This document shows, one piece after another, positions 9,657-22,809 of a stretch of DNA of 64,000 nucleotides. Within the stretch, counting starts at the first letter, position 1. Each line of letters starts with the position of its first letter. Source of the stretch: DASQPR01 sp963831705 (GTDB taxonomy: Bacteria > Actinomycetota > Actinomycetes > Mycobacteriales > Micromonosporaceae); contig CAWHRE010000010.1 of assembly GCA_963831705.1 (NCBI GenBank), positions 1 to 64,000 of the forward strand. The letters are read 5' to 3'. The notes under the pieces were generated by a model. The model did no database searches, was not told where the DNA came from, and saw only the letters and a program-made list of their open reading frames with translations. A program made the translations under genes and the position numbers.

Positions 9657-9995
9657 ATGGCCACAGTGGACGAGTGCCGCGAGGCGATGCTCGGGCTCGC
9701 TGCCCGCCTGGACCGAAACGCCGCTGCGAACGCCGGCAAGATCGATCTCGATCGCCCTCTGGCCTGCAGCGTCAAGGACCTCGGCGTGGCCTTCCACGGT
9801 CGGCTCACCGGCGGCCGGCTCATCAACATCACCGATGGCGATGATCCAAACGCGAAGATCCGTCTGACCGCGAGCAGCGACGATCTAGTCGCCCTGGTCA
9901 ACGGCAAACTCGACATCACCCAAGCTTGGACGTCCGGCCGGATCGGCATCAAAGCCAACCCCTTCGACCTCCTGAAACTCCGAAAGCTCCTCTAG
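9657..9995 (+). CDS. SCP2 sterol-binding-domain protein
   Basis: 112 residues from ATG 9657, chosen because AAGGGGA lies 7 nt upstream; an earlier in-frame GTG would add eight unlikely residues. The sequence (LACSVKDLGVAFHGRLTGGR, then AKIRLTASSDDLVALVNGKL and AWTSGRIGIKANPFDLLKL) follows the single-domain SCP2 lipid-carrier fold almost end to end, and small stand-alone SCP2 proteins are common in actinobacteria. It probably binds a hydrophobic ligand. It is the first unbroken gene after the frameshifted region, and the 61-bp palindrome 15 nt after its stop may terminate it. Confidence 0.85.
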   Translation: MATVDECREAMLGLAARLDRNAAANAGKIDLDRPLACSVKDLGVAFHGRLTGGRLINITDGDDPNAKIRLTASSDDLVALVNGKLDITQAWTSGRIGIKANPFDLLKLRKLL

Positions 9996-10010
9996 CCGCG
10001 CCGATACCCA

Positions 10011-10071
10011 GTTGATCCTGGAGTTAGTTGACCCGTCGACGGTGTGTCGCGTTGGTAACTCCAGGATCAAC
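10011..10071. repeat. 61-bp palindromic repeat, copy A
   Basis: Arms GTTGATCCTGGAGTTA (10011-10026) and TAACTCCAGGATCAAC (10056-10071) are a perfect 16-bp inverted repeat. The interior (GTTGACCCGTCGACGGTGTG) is shared with copies B and C. The copy lies 15 nt beyond the SCP2 stop and 14 nt beyond the converging HAD-phosphatase stop, where it could act as a two-way terminator. Confidence 0.9.
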
Positions 10072-10085
10072 TTCGACTTGGCGGG

Positions 10086-11108
10086 CTACTGGGCCAGCTT
10101 CAGGTGCTTCAGGGCGGTCGCTGCGGCGCCATTCGTCGCCGTTATCTCCGGTTGGTCGGGCAAGTCCCAGCACGCCGCCGCCAGCGCGGCCAGCGCGGCC
10201 ACCGCATCGCCGCCGCCGGACAGTTCCAGGCCGTCCACCGACGACCGCACGGTCCAACCGCCGGTCGCGGTCGAACCATCAGAATCCTTTGCCGGTACGG
10301 CAACCGCTCCGCCCGTCAGCCCTCGCAGATCCGACGAGATCCACGTCGGCCGGGATCCCTTCGCAGCGGCCAGTACGTCGTCGGCCGTGGCGACACCGGT
10401 CAGCACGAGCAGCGAGTCCATCCCCGCCTGTACGGCACCGGCGATATCCGTGTCGAGCCGATCACCGACCACCAACGGCCGCTTGGCTCCGACCCGTCCG
10501 GCCGCCGTGGTGAACAGTCGTGGCGCAGGTTTCCCGACGATGATGTCAGGCTGCCGATCGAGCGCGGTCGTGAGCACGGCTACGAGCGAACCGTTGCCGG
10601 GCAGTTCTCCTCGAGGGGACGGCAACGTACGGTCGGCGTTCGTCGCCACCCAGAGCGCACCGCCGCGGATCGCGACGCATGCCTCGGCGAGCTGCACCCA
10701 GCCGACGTCCGGCGCGTACCCCTGGACGACCGCACGCGGATTGTCGGCGGCAATGCTCACCGGCGTGAGACCGACGTCGGCGATCTCGGCACGCAGCGAC
10801 GGCCCGCCGACGATCAACACGGGCGAACCCGGCTCCAGTCGATCTGCCAGTACGGTCGCCGATGCCTGCGCCGACGTGATCACCTCGGCCGGATCGGCGT
10901 GGATGCCGAGCGACACCAGCAACGACGAAACGTCGGCCGCGCGCCGGGATGCGTTGTTCGTCGCGTACGCAACCGGCTTGCCGTCCGCAACGAGCCCGTT
11001 AATCGCCGCGACGGCGCCGTCAATCGGCTCATGGCCGAGGAAGACGACACCGTCGAGGTCGAATATTACGAGGTCATAGCGGTCGACAGGAGAGTCGACA
11101 GAGGTCAC
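10086..11108 (-). CDS. HAD-IIA family phosphatase (NagD-like; glycerol-3-phosphate phosphatase-type)
   Basis: 340 residues. The N-terminus has the HAD nucleophile motif DLVIFDLDGVVFLG, motif II is VAYATNNASRR, the motif III Lys is in DIIVGKPAPRLF, and motif IV is PLVVGDRLDTDIAGA. The inserted C2-type cap marks class IIA (NagD/PGP). In M. tuberculosis the equivalent gene (Rv1692), next to a TPR gene and tyrS as here, is reported as a glycerol-3-phosphate phosphatase in lipid recycling; assignment by synteny is an inference. The extra C-terminal ~90 residues are typical of the actinobacterial branch. The start overlaps the TPR gene's stop by 4 bp, indicating translational coupling. Confidence 0.85.
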   Translation of the reverse strand: MTSVDSPVDRYDLVIFDLDGVVFLGHEPIDGAVAAINGLVADGKPVAYATNNASRRAADVSSLLVSLGIHADPAEVITSAQASATVLADRLEPGSPVLIVGGPSLRAEIADVGLTPVSIAADNPRAVVQGYAPDVGWVQLAEACVAIRGGALWVATNADRTLPSPRGELPGNGSLVAVLTTALDRQPDIIVGKPAPRLFTTAAGRVGAKRPLVVGDRLDTDIAGAVQAGMDSLLVLTGVATADDVLAAAKGSRPTWISSDLRGLTGGAVAVPAKDSDGSTATGGWTVRSSVDGLELSGGGDAVAALAALAAACWDLPDQPEITATNGAAATALKHLKLAQ

Positions 11109-13684
11109 GCGCGATCTTCCTCTTCTCGGCTATTGGTGGAGAACGGATCACGAGTCGGCGCGGCAGCGGACGTCGGAGGCGTCACCGGCTCGTAGTCCTC
11201 GTAATCGCCCTCGTCGTCTTCGTCATCTTCGTCGTCTTCGTCATCTTCGTCATCTTCGTCGTCATCGTCGTCTTCGTCATCTTCGTCGTCTTCGTCGTCA
11301 TCGTCATCGAACTTGTCCGCGTCAGTGTCTGCGTCGCCGACGACCATCACGAGTTCGTCTTCCGTATCCGATGACGTTGATCCTGATCCACGACGGGCCG
11401 CAGCATCTTCGGCGTCCGCACGATCGTCCATCTCATCGTGGGCGAGGGCGAGGGCGAGTTCGGGATCATCGGCCTCGTCGTCTTCCTCAAGCGTGATCCC
11501 GTCCAGATCGAGCAGGCGTTCCGCGGCGTCGGTCTCTCCGTCTTCGTCCACCTCGACGGCCCGGGAGAACCACTCGCGAGCCTCGTCGCGGCGGCCGACC
11601 GCCAGCAACGCATCGGCGTACGCGTAGCGCAACCGCGCTGCCCATGGCGCGTCCGCGGTCAACTCGCGAATCTGCAGCATCGCGACCGCGGCCTCTTCCT
11701 GACCCATGTCCCGACGGGCACCGGACGCGACGATCAGGAGTTCGATCGCCTCGGCCGAATCGTTCGTGTGCTCCACCGAGCGGTAGATGTCGATCGCCTT
11801 CTCCGGGCGACCCAACGCACGTTCACAATCCGCGAGGATCGCGAGGTGAGTCTGCTTGCCCGACATCCGGTGGTACGTGCGAATCTCGGCGACCGCGGTT
11901 TGCCACTCGCCGGCGTGGTAAGCGGCGATCCCGACGGCCTCCCGAACCACCGCGATGCGCGAAGCGAGCCGGCGGGCCGCGACCGCATGCTGGTACGCGA
12001 GTTCCGGGTCGTCGTCGACGAGTTGCCCCGTCGCTACGAGCCGACGTGCGACGGTTTCGGCGATCGGACGCGCGAGTGAACGCAGCTCGGCGCGGACCGC
12101 CGGGTCGAGTTCGTCGGCGGTGATTTCGTCGGGGATTTCCGGACCGTCTTCGCGGGCCGTACGGCCGCCGCGCTCCTCGAAGGCCTCATCGTTCGGCGCC
12201 GCATTGCCCGCGTCGCTGTCCTGCGGGCGGGTGTCGCGAGCACGGTCATCGCGGTTGAAGCCACCGGTACGTGGACGGTCGTCGCGATTGAACCCGCCGC
12301 CGCCAGGACGGTCACTCGTACGCGGGCGGTCGTCACGCTGGAAGCCGCCGCTACGGGGCCGGTCGTCACGGTTGAAACCACCACCACGAGGGCGGTCGTC
12401 ACGCTGGTAACCGCCGCCGCGTGGGCGGTCGTCGCGGTTGAACCCGCCACCGCTCGGACGGTCGCCGGTACGCGGACGGTCATCGCGGTTGAAGCCACCG
12501 CCACTGGGACGGTCACCCGTACGCGGACGGTCATCACGATTGAAGCCACCGCCACTGGGACGGTCACCCGTACGCGGACGGTCATCACGATTGAAGCCAC
12601 CGCCACTGGGACGGTCACCCGTACGCGGACGGTCATCACGATTGAAGCCACCGGTCGTACGAGGACGGTCATCGCGATCGAAGCTGCGTGGGCGATCGTC
12701 ACGTTGGAACCCACCGCCACGCGGGCGATCGTCGCGCTGATAACCACCGCCGCGCGGGCGATCGTCGCGGTTGAAGCCGCCACCACTCGGACGATCCCCG
12801 CTGCGGGGACGGTCGTCCCGGTTGAAGCCACCGCCACTGGGACGGTCACCCGTACGCGGACGATCGTCACGGTTGAAGCCACCGGTGCGCGGACGATCAT
12901 CGCGATCAAAGCTCCGCGGACGCTCATCCCGATCGAAGCTCCGGGGGCGATCGTCACGTTGGAATCCGCCGGTACGCGGGCGGTCGTCGCGGTTGAAGCC
13001 ACCACTTGGGCGGTCATCCCGGTTGAAACCACCGGTCGTACGCGGACGGTCATCGCGCTGGAATCCGCCAGTCCGCGGACGGTCGTCTCGATTGAAGCCG
13101 CCACCGCTCGGACGATCACTGGTACGCGGACGATCGTCACGGTTGAAACCACCGGTGCGCGGACGGTCGTCGCGCTGGAACCCGCCAGTACGCGGACGAT
13201 CATCACGGTTGAAGCCGCCACCACTCGGACGATCGCCGGTACGCGGACGATCATCACGGTTGAAGCCGCCACCACTCGGACGATCGCCGGTACGCGGACG
13301 ATCGTCGCGGTTGAAGCCACCGCCGCTGGGACGGTCGCCGGTACGCGGACGATCATCACGGTTGAAGCCGCCACCAGTCGGACGGTCGCCGGTACGCGGA
13401 CGATCATCACGGTTGAAGCCACCCGTACGCGGACGGTCGTCGCGGTTGAAACCGCCTCGGCCACGATCGTCGCGTGGGGTGCCGGCCGGGCCGCCGCGGA
13501 ATCCGCCACGGTCCTCGCGCGATCCACTCACCGCACGGTGACCGTTGTCGCGGTTACCGTGGTGCGGATTTTCGTGCCGGCCGCTACCCCGATCACGATC
13601 GCCACCTCGCGGGTTACTGGATCGTGGTGCGCCGTCGCGCCCACCCTTGCGGTCGCGGTGACTGTCGTCCGGTGTTGAGCTCAC
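11105..13684 (-). CDS. TPR protein with ~32 RDDRPR-type repeats and a poly-acidic tail
   Basis: 859 residues in three blocks. Residues 1-70 are a Gly/Arg/Asp-rich leader. Residues ~71-477 hold about 31-32 tandem units such as GGFNRDDRPRTGDRPSG, alternating 17-, 11- and 9-residue versions: an RG/FG-like disordered region rich in Arg and Asp with a Phe/Tyr per unit. Residues ~515-745 form TPR helices (AYHAGEWQTAVAEIRTYHRM; ALGRPEKAIDIYRSVEH; AVGRRDEAREWFSRAVEVDE). Residues ~800-835 are almost pure Asp/Glu. Equivalent actinobacterial TPR proteins next to this HAD phosphatase carry shorter Gly/Arg/Asp-rich N-termini. RNA binding or condensate formation is plausible but inferred. Slippage between the 33- and 51-bp units is likely, so repeat number may vary between strains. 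Confidence 0.88.
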   Translation of the reverse strand: MSSTPDDSHRDRKGGRDGAPRSSNPRGGDRDRGSGRHENPHHGNRDNGHRAVSGSREDRGGFRGGPAGTPRDDRGRGGFNRDDRPRTGGFNRDDRPRTGDRPTGGGFNRDDRPRTGDRPSGGGFNRDDRPRTGDRPSGGGFNRDDRPRTGDRPSGGGFNRDDRPRTGGFQRDDRPRTGGFNRDDRPRTSDRPSGGGFNRDDRPRTGGFQRDDRPRTTGGFNRDDRPSGGFNRDDRPRTGGFQRDDRPRSFDRDERPRSFDRDDRPRTGGFNRDDRPRTGDRPSGGGFNRDDRPRSGDRPSGGGFNRDDRPRGGGYQRDDRPRGGGFQRDDRPRSFDRDDRPRTTGGFNRDDRPRTGDRPSGGGFNRDDRPRTGDRPSGGGFNRDDRPRTGDRPSGGGFNRDDRPRTGDRPSGGGFNRDDRPRGGGYQRDDRPRGGGFNRDDRPRSGGFQRDDRPRTSDRPGGGGFNRDDRPRTGGFNRDDRARDTRPQDSDAGNAAPNDEAFEERGGRTAREDGPEIPDEITADELDPAVRAELRSLARPIAETVARRLVATGQLVDDDPELAYQHAVAARRLASRIAVVREAVGIAAYHAGEWQTAVAEIRTYHRMSGKQTHLAILADCERALGRPEKAIDIYRSVEHTNDSAEAIELLIVASGARRDMGQEEAAVAMLQIRELTADAPWAARLRYAYADALLAVGRRDEAREWFSRAVEVDEDGETDAAERLLDLDGITLEEDDEADDPELALALAHDEMDDRADAEDAAARRGSGSTSSDTEDELVMVVGDADTDADKFDDDDDEDDEDDEDDDDDEDDEDDEDDEDDEDDEGDYEDYEPVTPPTSAAAPTRDPFSTNSREEEDRA

Positions 13685-13730
13685 GTTCTACATCCTTCCA
13701 AATGGCGTCAGGCGACGTTGGCACAAACGC

Positions 13731-13762
13731 AGTTGAGGGCCGCCTGGTGGCGGCCCTCAACT
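13731..13762 (-). terminator. rRNA operon terminator hairpin
   Basis: Perfect 14-bp stem (AGTTGAGGGCCGCC / GGCGGCCCTCAACT) with loop TGGT, about 10 nt beyond the 5S 3' end. The U-tract is weak, as often in high-GC actinobacteria. Confidence 0.85.
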
Positions 13763-13772
13763 GGAAGGTTTG

Positions 13773-13889
13773 TCCGGCGACGTCCTACTCTCCCACACCC
13801 TCGCGAGTGCAGTACCATCGGCGCTGGTGGGCTTAGCTTCCGGGTTCGGGATGTGTCCGGGCGTTTCCCCACCGCTATGGTCGCCGTAA
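13773..13889 (-). rRNA. rrf: 5S ribosomal RNA
   Basis: About 117 nt. It contains the conserved CCCGAACCCGGAAGCTAAGC and GGGAGAGTAGGACG segments, and terminal helix pairing CGGCGAC with GTCGCCG. It is the last gene of a 16S-23S-5S operon. Ends are accurate to a few bases. Confidence 0.95.
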
Positions 13890-13977
13890 CTCTATGAAAC
13901 ATTCAACACCGGCCCCCACAGGTGTTGGGGTTGTTTGTTGTTTCGGGAGTTGCATAGTGGACGCGAGCATGTTTGTT

Positions 13978-17096
<3,119 letters not shown>

Positions 17097-17466
17097 ACAA
17101 AGATGCTCGCGTCCACTATGCAATTCTCAAACAACAAACAGAAACCCGCATGTATCCGCGGACACCAGCACCCAACAACAGTTGAGCCGATGTGACCGCT
17201 ATGCGGGCCTGTACCGAACGAACAACCCCGCCGGCTTCCACCGGACATGGTTGTTCTTTCAGGACCCAACAGGATGCTTTCATACACCAACCGTGAACCC
17301 ATCCTTAAGGTTTGTTCCACGCCCCCACCCGAAGATGACCGGCAGTACTAGAACCAGATGTGTTCCCGCTTGATGAACTGGCCAGTGTCTCCACCCATGA
17401 GCCCCCGAGACGAACATTCGCCGTCTGACGAGGTACCTGACCGCCGTCTAGCGGCGGTTGGTTGCT

Positions 17467-18988
<1,522 letters not shown>

Positions 18989-19110
18989 AACCTTTGTCAA
19001 AAAATTTACAACCCAGCAAAAGAACAACTGACATGTTGTCCTTGCCAGACCCACCACCCCAAAAGATGGCAGGCCAAAAAATGCCATTCAATGGCACTGG
19101 CTTTCAAAAA

Positions 19111-19140
19111 GCACCCTGTTGAGTTCTCAAAGAACAACCA
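19111..19140 (-). promoter_or_regulatory. boxA-like antitermination/processing element of the rRNA leader
   Basis: The minus strand reads TTGTTCTTTGAGAACT followed by CAACAGGGTGC, the usual actinobacterial leader motif. It recurs as TTGTTGTTTGAGAA before 23S. It lies about 120 nt upstream of the 16S 5' end. Confidence 0.6.
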
Positions 19141-19337
19141 CACACCAATACCATCCCGCATTCGCGGAATGAGTAGTTGGGGCAACCGCTCAAACTTACA
19201 TGATCAGTTCCGCACGGTCAAATTCGCGCTACGCGATTCGATCTGCACTGCTCACTTTTTCCGTGACCCGAAACAGCAGCCTAGGCTGAACCATTTCGGA
19301 AGATTTGGGAGGCAACCTCGCGGCGCTTCCGTTGAGG

Positions 19338-19366
19338 ACTATACCCGGTCAGCGCCGTCGGACCAA
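19338..19366 (-). promoter_or_regulatory. Probable rRNA operon promoter
   Basis: On the minus strand TTGGTC (19361-19366) and TATAGT (19338-19343) are separated by exactly 17 nt, the best -35/-10 pair in the 620-bp gap between 16S and tyrS. The leader would be about 340 nt. I see no gene in 18989-19613. Confidence 0.6.
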
Positions 19367-19613
19367 ATCAATGATCACAACGCGCCGCCCGCAGTGTTGT
19401 CCTCGGCGGTCAACAGGCCGGCACCGCTGCACAGACAACCTCAACTCGGTCGAACATGAGTCTCTGTAATCCGTGTCCGCGTCTCCGTGGCCCCGCTGAC
19501 TTGGTAAAAGTTACCCGGCCGATCCGACAGCGTCAAATCCGCTGCGCATGGCCCCGGTCACACCATTAACCGACGTCACTAAGGCACTCGCATGCCAATG
19601 GCACAACCGCAGG

Positions 19614-20870
19614 TCAAGGGCGTAATTCGACGCCAGCAATGGTCTTCTTTCCCCGTCGCAACACGAGCCACCGGCCGTGCAGAAGCGAGGAAACGTCGAA
19701 TACCGCGTCCGGATCGGTGATGCGTTCATTGTTGGCGTACGCACCACCTTCGTTGATCGCCCGGCGCGCCTCGTTCATGCTCGCCACCAGGCCGGACTCC
19801 TTGAGCAGCGCGGCCGCCGTAGGCAGCGGCGAAGGCAACGCGACCATGCCCGCCTCGCTCAGCGCCCCGGCCAGCGTGGATGGCGTCAGATCCGCGAGCG
19901 ATCCTCGCCCGAACAGCGCCTGCGATGCGGCAACCACCTGCTCGGTTTCGCTCGCCCCGTGCACTAGCGTGGTCAGATCGCCGGCCAGCGCCCGCTGAGC
20001 CTCGCGCGCGCCCGGACGCTCGGCCGTTGCCTGTTCCAGCTCGAGCAGCTCCTCGCGCGTACGGAACGAGAAGTACCGCAGGTACCGCGCGACGTCCCGA
20101 TCGTCGGTGTTGACCCAGAACTGGTAGAACTCATAGGGGCTGGTCAGCTCACGATCGAGCCATACCGCCTGACCCTCGCTCTTGCCGAACTTGGTGCCGT
20201 CCGACTTCGTCACGAGCGGCGTCGTGAACGCAAGCACCGGCCCGGCGCCCTTCCGGCGTACGAAGTCGACACCGGCCGTGATGTTGCCCCACTGGTCGGA
20301 GCCGCCGAACTGGAGCCGGCAGCCGTACCGCTGGTGCAGTTGGTAGAAGTCATTCGCCTGCAGCAGTTGGTAGCTGAACTCGGTGAAGCTGATCCCGGAT
20401 TCGAGTCGCGCCTTGACCACCTCGCGAGCCAGCATCTTGCTGACCGGGAAGTGTTTGCCGACCTCGCGCAGGAAGTCGATCGCGGACACCTCGCCGGTCC
20501 AGTCGAGATTGTTGACCATCGTGGCCGCGTTGGCACCGTCGTACGTGACGAACGGCGACAGCTGAGCGCGAATGTTCTCGACCCAACCGGACACGACATC
20601 AGCGCTGTTCAGCACGCGTTCGGCCGACTCCCGTGGGTCGCCGATCATGCCGGTGGCACCGCCGACCAGCAGCAGCGGCCGGTGTCCCGCCAGCTGAAGC
20701 CGCCGGGCGGTGAGCACCTGCACCAGGTGACCAACGTGCAGACTCGCCGCCGTCGGATCGAAGCCGACGTAGAACGTGGCCGGTTCGCCGTTGAGCAGCT
20801 TGCCGAGGTCGGCCAGGTCGGTCGCGTCCTGCACGAGACCGCGCCACTGAAGATCGTCCAAGAGATTCAC
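19614..20870 (-). CDS. tyrS: Tyrosyl-tRNA synthetase
   Basis: 418 residues, normal for bacterial TyrRS. It charges tRNA-Tyr. Class I signatures are visible: the HIGH equivalent HVGH in GFDPTAASLHVGHLVQVL, tyrosine-binding YQLLQANDFYQL and FGGSDQWGNI, and KMSKS equivalent KFGKS. The last ~70 residues (MNEARRAINEGGAYANNERI) form the S4-like RNA-binding domain. The ATG gives the usual N-terminus NLLDDLQWRGLVQD. The gene lies upstream of the rRNA operon on the same strand, next to mpg and near the TPR/HAD pair, an arrangement like the mycobacterial tyrS region. Confidence 0.96.
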   Translation of the reverse strand: MNLLDDLQWRGLVQDATDLADLGKLLNGEPATFYVGFDPTAASLHVGHLVQVLTARRLQLAGHRPLLLVGGATGMIGDPRESAERVLNSADVVSGWVENIRAQLSPFVTYDGANAATMVNNLDWTGEVSAIDFLREVGKHFPVSKMLAREVVKARLESGISFTEFSYQLLQANDFYQLHQRYGCRLQFGGSDQWGNITAGVDFVRRKGAGPVLAFTTPLVTKSDGTKFGKSEGQAVWLDRELTSPYEFYQFWVNTDDRDVARYLRYFSFRTREELLELEQATAERPGAREAQRALAGDLTTLVHGASETEQVVAASQALFGRGSLADLTPSTLAGALSEAGMVALPSPLPTAAALLKESGLVASMNEARRAINEGGAYANNERITDPDAVFDVSSLLHGRWLVLRRGKKTIAGVELRP

Positions 20871-20981
20871 GCGGCCAATTCTTCACCATCGCGGACATGG
20901 GAGCGTGCCTGGCTGGAACTAATCCTCGAAGAACGCCTCGATCTCGACGGCCGTACGCATACGGACCGGCGTTGTGGTCCG

Positions 20982-21242
20982 CTACGCGTACACGTCTCGC
21001 ACCTCGCGATCGTTGTCCTGGCCCGCTGGAGGAATTGACGAATCACGGCCTGGGCCGCGAACCGAACGGCCCGGCGAAGGAATGCCCGGTTGGCGCGGGC
21101 CGATGCGGCCACCTGCGGTACCCGGCGCATTACCTCGGTCGCGGCAGCACGATCCGCCGGAAAATTGTGCGTGCCTCCGATGTAGAAGTCGTACATCCGG
21201 GCGGGCGGTGGCGGGCGCGGTCAATTCATCCACGACCATCAC
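20982..21242 (-). pseudogene. Truncated DUF574 S-adenosyl-methyltransferase remnant
   Basis: The start MMVVDELTAPATA (GTG/ATG near 21242), a one-base jump near 21195, then YDFYIGGTHNFPADR and ARANRAFLRRAVRF match the N-terminal signature of the actinobacterial DUF574 (PF04672) methyltransferase family. The homology stops after AVIRQFL, just before the family's SAM-binding glycine motif, and the remaining ~180 residues are absent. With both a frameshift and truncation, this is a gene relic between tyrS and mpg. Nothing else coding is seen in 20871-21281. Confidence 0.7.
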
Positions 21243-21281
21243 TGTACCGATTGTCGCCTCGCATGTCCGGCCCCGATCGGG

Positions 21282-21932
21282 TCACGCGGTACGGCGACGC
21301 GGGACGTGTTTGCGATAGACGCTGACGCTCGGGTCGCCATCGAGCCAGAAACGCCATTCGCGATCGAATTCGGTGCTCACCCCGACCCTAGGGCCGCTGC
21401 GAATCAAGGACTTCGGGGTGCGTACGCGCGGCCCGAGCTGCACCGGACCTGTCCCGTCGAGGACCGACGTACCGGTCACGGCGCCGTCCAAAGCCAGCGC
21501 GCTGGCCAGCCGAGCCGGACCCCGCGCAAGATCACGATCCGGCGGAACGGAGGACCCGGTTCGCCGTACCCTGGCGAGATCTTGACCTTCTACGACCTCG
21601 GCGGCCCGCAACAGGATTCCGGACGCCGTCCCCGGCGGACCTGCGACGATGTTCATGCACCAATGCATGCCGTAGGTGAAATAAACGTACGCGTGGCCGG
21701 ACGGGCCGAACATCACGGCGTTGCGGGGCGTCCGGCCGCGGTGAGCATGGGAGGCGGAGTCGTCGCCAACGCCTGAATACGCCTCGACCTCGGTCAACCG
21801 AACCGTCACGCCGTTCGCGGAGAGCCGGCATCCGAGCAGAGCGCGGGCCGCCACGTCCGGGCGCTCATCCAGCACGGACCAGTCGTTATCCGGCACAGCG
21901 TCGTCGGGCACCTCGCCATCCTGCCATTGCAC
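21282..21932 (-). CDS. mpg: DNA-3-methyladenine glycosylase (AAG/MPG family)
   Basis: 216 residues. It excises alkylated purines in base-excision repair. Recognisable elements are ARALLGCRL, TEVEAYSG with the catalytic Glu, SHAHRGRTPRNAVMFGPSGH, AYVYFTYGMHWCMNIV (DNA-intercalating Tyr region) and LARGPARLASAL. It ends near the family's usual length (~200). It is near tyrS, as in mycobacteria (Rv1688/Rv1689). ATG 21932 gives an acidic N-terminal extension of ~15 residues; an internal start is possible. Confidence 0.92.
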   Translation of the reverse strand: MQWQDGEVPDDAVPDNDWSVLDERPDVAARALLGCRLSANGVTVRLTEVEAYSGVGDDSASHAHRGRTPRNAVMFGPSGHAYVYFTYGMHWCMNIVAGPPGTASGILLRAAEVVEGQDLARVRRTGSSVPPDRDLARGPARLASALALDGAVTGTSVLDGTGPVQLGPRVRTPKSLIRSGPRVGVSTEFDREWRFWLDGDPSVSVYRKHVPRRRTA

Positions 21933-21934
21933 AC

Positions 21935-21968
21935 GAAAGTGCGGGCCGGCACGCCGACCCGCACTTCG
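21935..21968 (-). terminator. Terminator hairpin after the alpha/beta hydrolase
   Basis: AAGTGCGGG (21937-21945) pairs with CCCGCACTT (21958-21966), with an inner CGGC/GCCG stem, 8 nt beyond the hydrolase stop and just before the mpg start on the same strand. It separates the two genes transcriptionally. Confidence 0.65.
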
Positions 21969-21975
21969 TTAACGC

Positions 21976-22710
21976 TCAGCTGACGGAGCGGAGGGCCTTC
22001 ATGATGACCTCGGTGACCGCATCCGGCTGAGAGATCATGACGACATGCGAGCCGTCCACTTCCTTGATGTCCGCGCCGGCCCGTTGGGCCATGGAGCGCA
22101 CCATGTCCGCGCCGATGGCCTTGTCGCCTGTCCCGACGACAGACCAGCTCGATAGCTTCTTCCACGCTGGTGGACCGGTCTTCTCGCCGAGCGTCGCTGC
22201 GGCGGCCGGCCGCTGGGAAACGGCAAGAACATCGGACTCCTCTTGCGGTAGATCGGCCGTGAACACCTCATGGAACTTCTGTGGATCAATGTTGTATTCG
22301 GACGCCGTCTCGGTGCCGTTGCCGGTCGGAAACTTCGCCTCCTGGACCGCGTTGAGCAGGAGACTCTCCTTCGACTGACCGATGATGTCGCTGGCGGTCT
22401 CGCCTTCGTCCGGGGCAAACGCCGCGACGTACACCAGGCCGACGACGTTTTTCGCGTTGGTCGCTGCGTTCGTAATCACGGCGCCGCCGTACGAATGGCC
22501 GACCGCGAGCACCGGTCCGGGAATCTGATCGATCGCGCTCTTCACGTACGCGGCATCGGCGGTGAGCCCGCGCAGCGGATTGACGATCGCCTTCACCGGC
22601 ACACCGGCCTTTTCCAGGCGCTGCGTGACGCCGGCCCAGCTGGACGCGTCGGCAAAAGCGCCATGGACAAGCACAACGGTCGGATCCCCGGGAGCATTCA
22701 TGGTAGTCAT
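21976..22710 (-). CDS. Alpha/beta hydrolase
   Basis: 244 residues without signal peptide. The oxyanion region is TVVLVHGAFADASSWAGV, the nucleophile elbow VLAVGHSYGGAVI (Ser), and the catalytic His lies near the C-terminus in VDGSHVVMISQPDAV. The cap region (GETASDIIGQSKESLL) resembles the esterase/haloperoxidase-like AB hydrolases often annotated as arylesterases of unknown substrate. It is monocistronic, ended by a hairpin. The physiological substrate cannot be inferred. Confidence 0.85.
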   Translation of the reverse strand: MTTMNAPGDPTVVLVHGAFADASSWAGVTQRLEKAGVPVKAIVNPLRGLTADAAYVKSAIDQIPGPVLAVGHSYGGAVITNAATNAKNVVGLVYVAAFAPDEGETASDIIGQSKESLLLNAVQEAKFPTGNGTETASEYNIDPQKFHEVFTADLPQEESDVLAVSQRPAAAATLGEKTGPPAWKKLSSWSVVGTGDKAIGADMVRSMAQRAGADIKEVDGSHVVMISQPDAVTEVIMKALRSVS

Positions 22711-22809
22711 GATGATGCCTTCCTCAAATGGGCTGATTTGTGCGCAACGGCGTCAACGCTAACCAGGATCGGGACCGCTTCGTGCCCATACGTGAAAATG
22801 CCTCGCTAA

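Noticed and set aside
12234..13450. Possible CRISPR-like direct repeats
   Set aside because: The units are contiguous, in frame and coding (RDDRPR repeats), with no unique spacers and no cas genes.
12034..13678. Long alternative-frame and antisense ORFs (256-497 aa) across the TPR repeat region
   Set aside because: They arise because a regular repeat keeps all frames open; their sequences are simple Val/Thr/Arg or Arg/Pro/Ser runs without domains.
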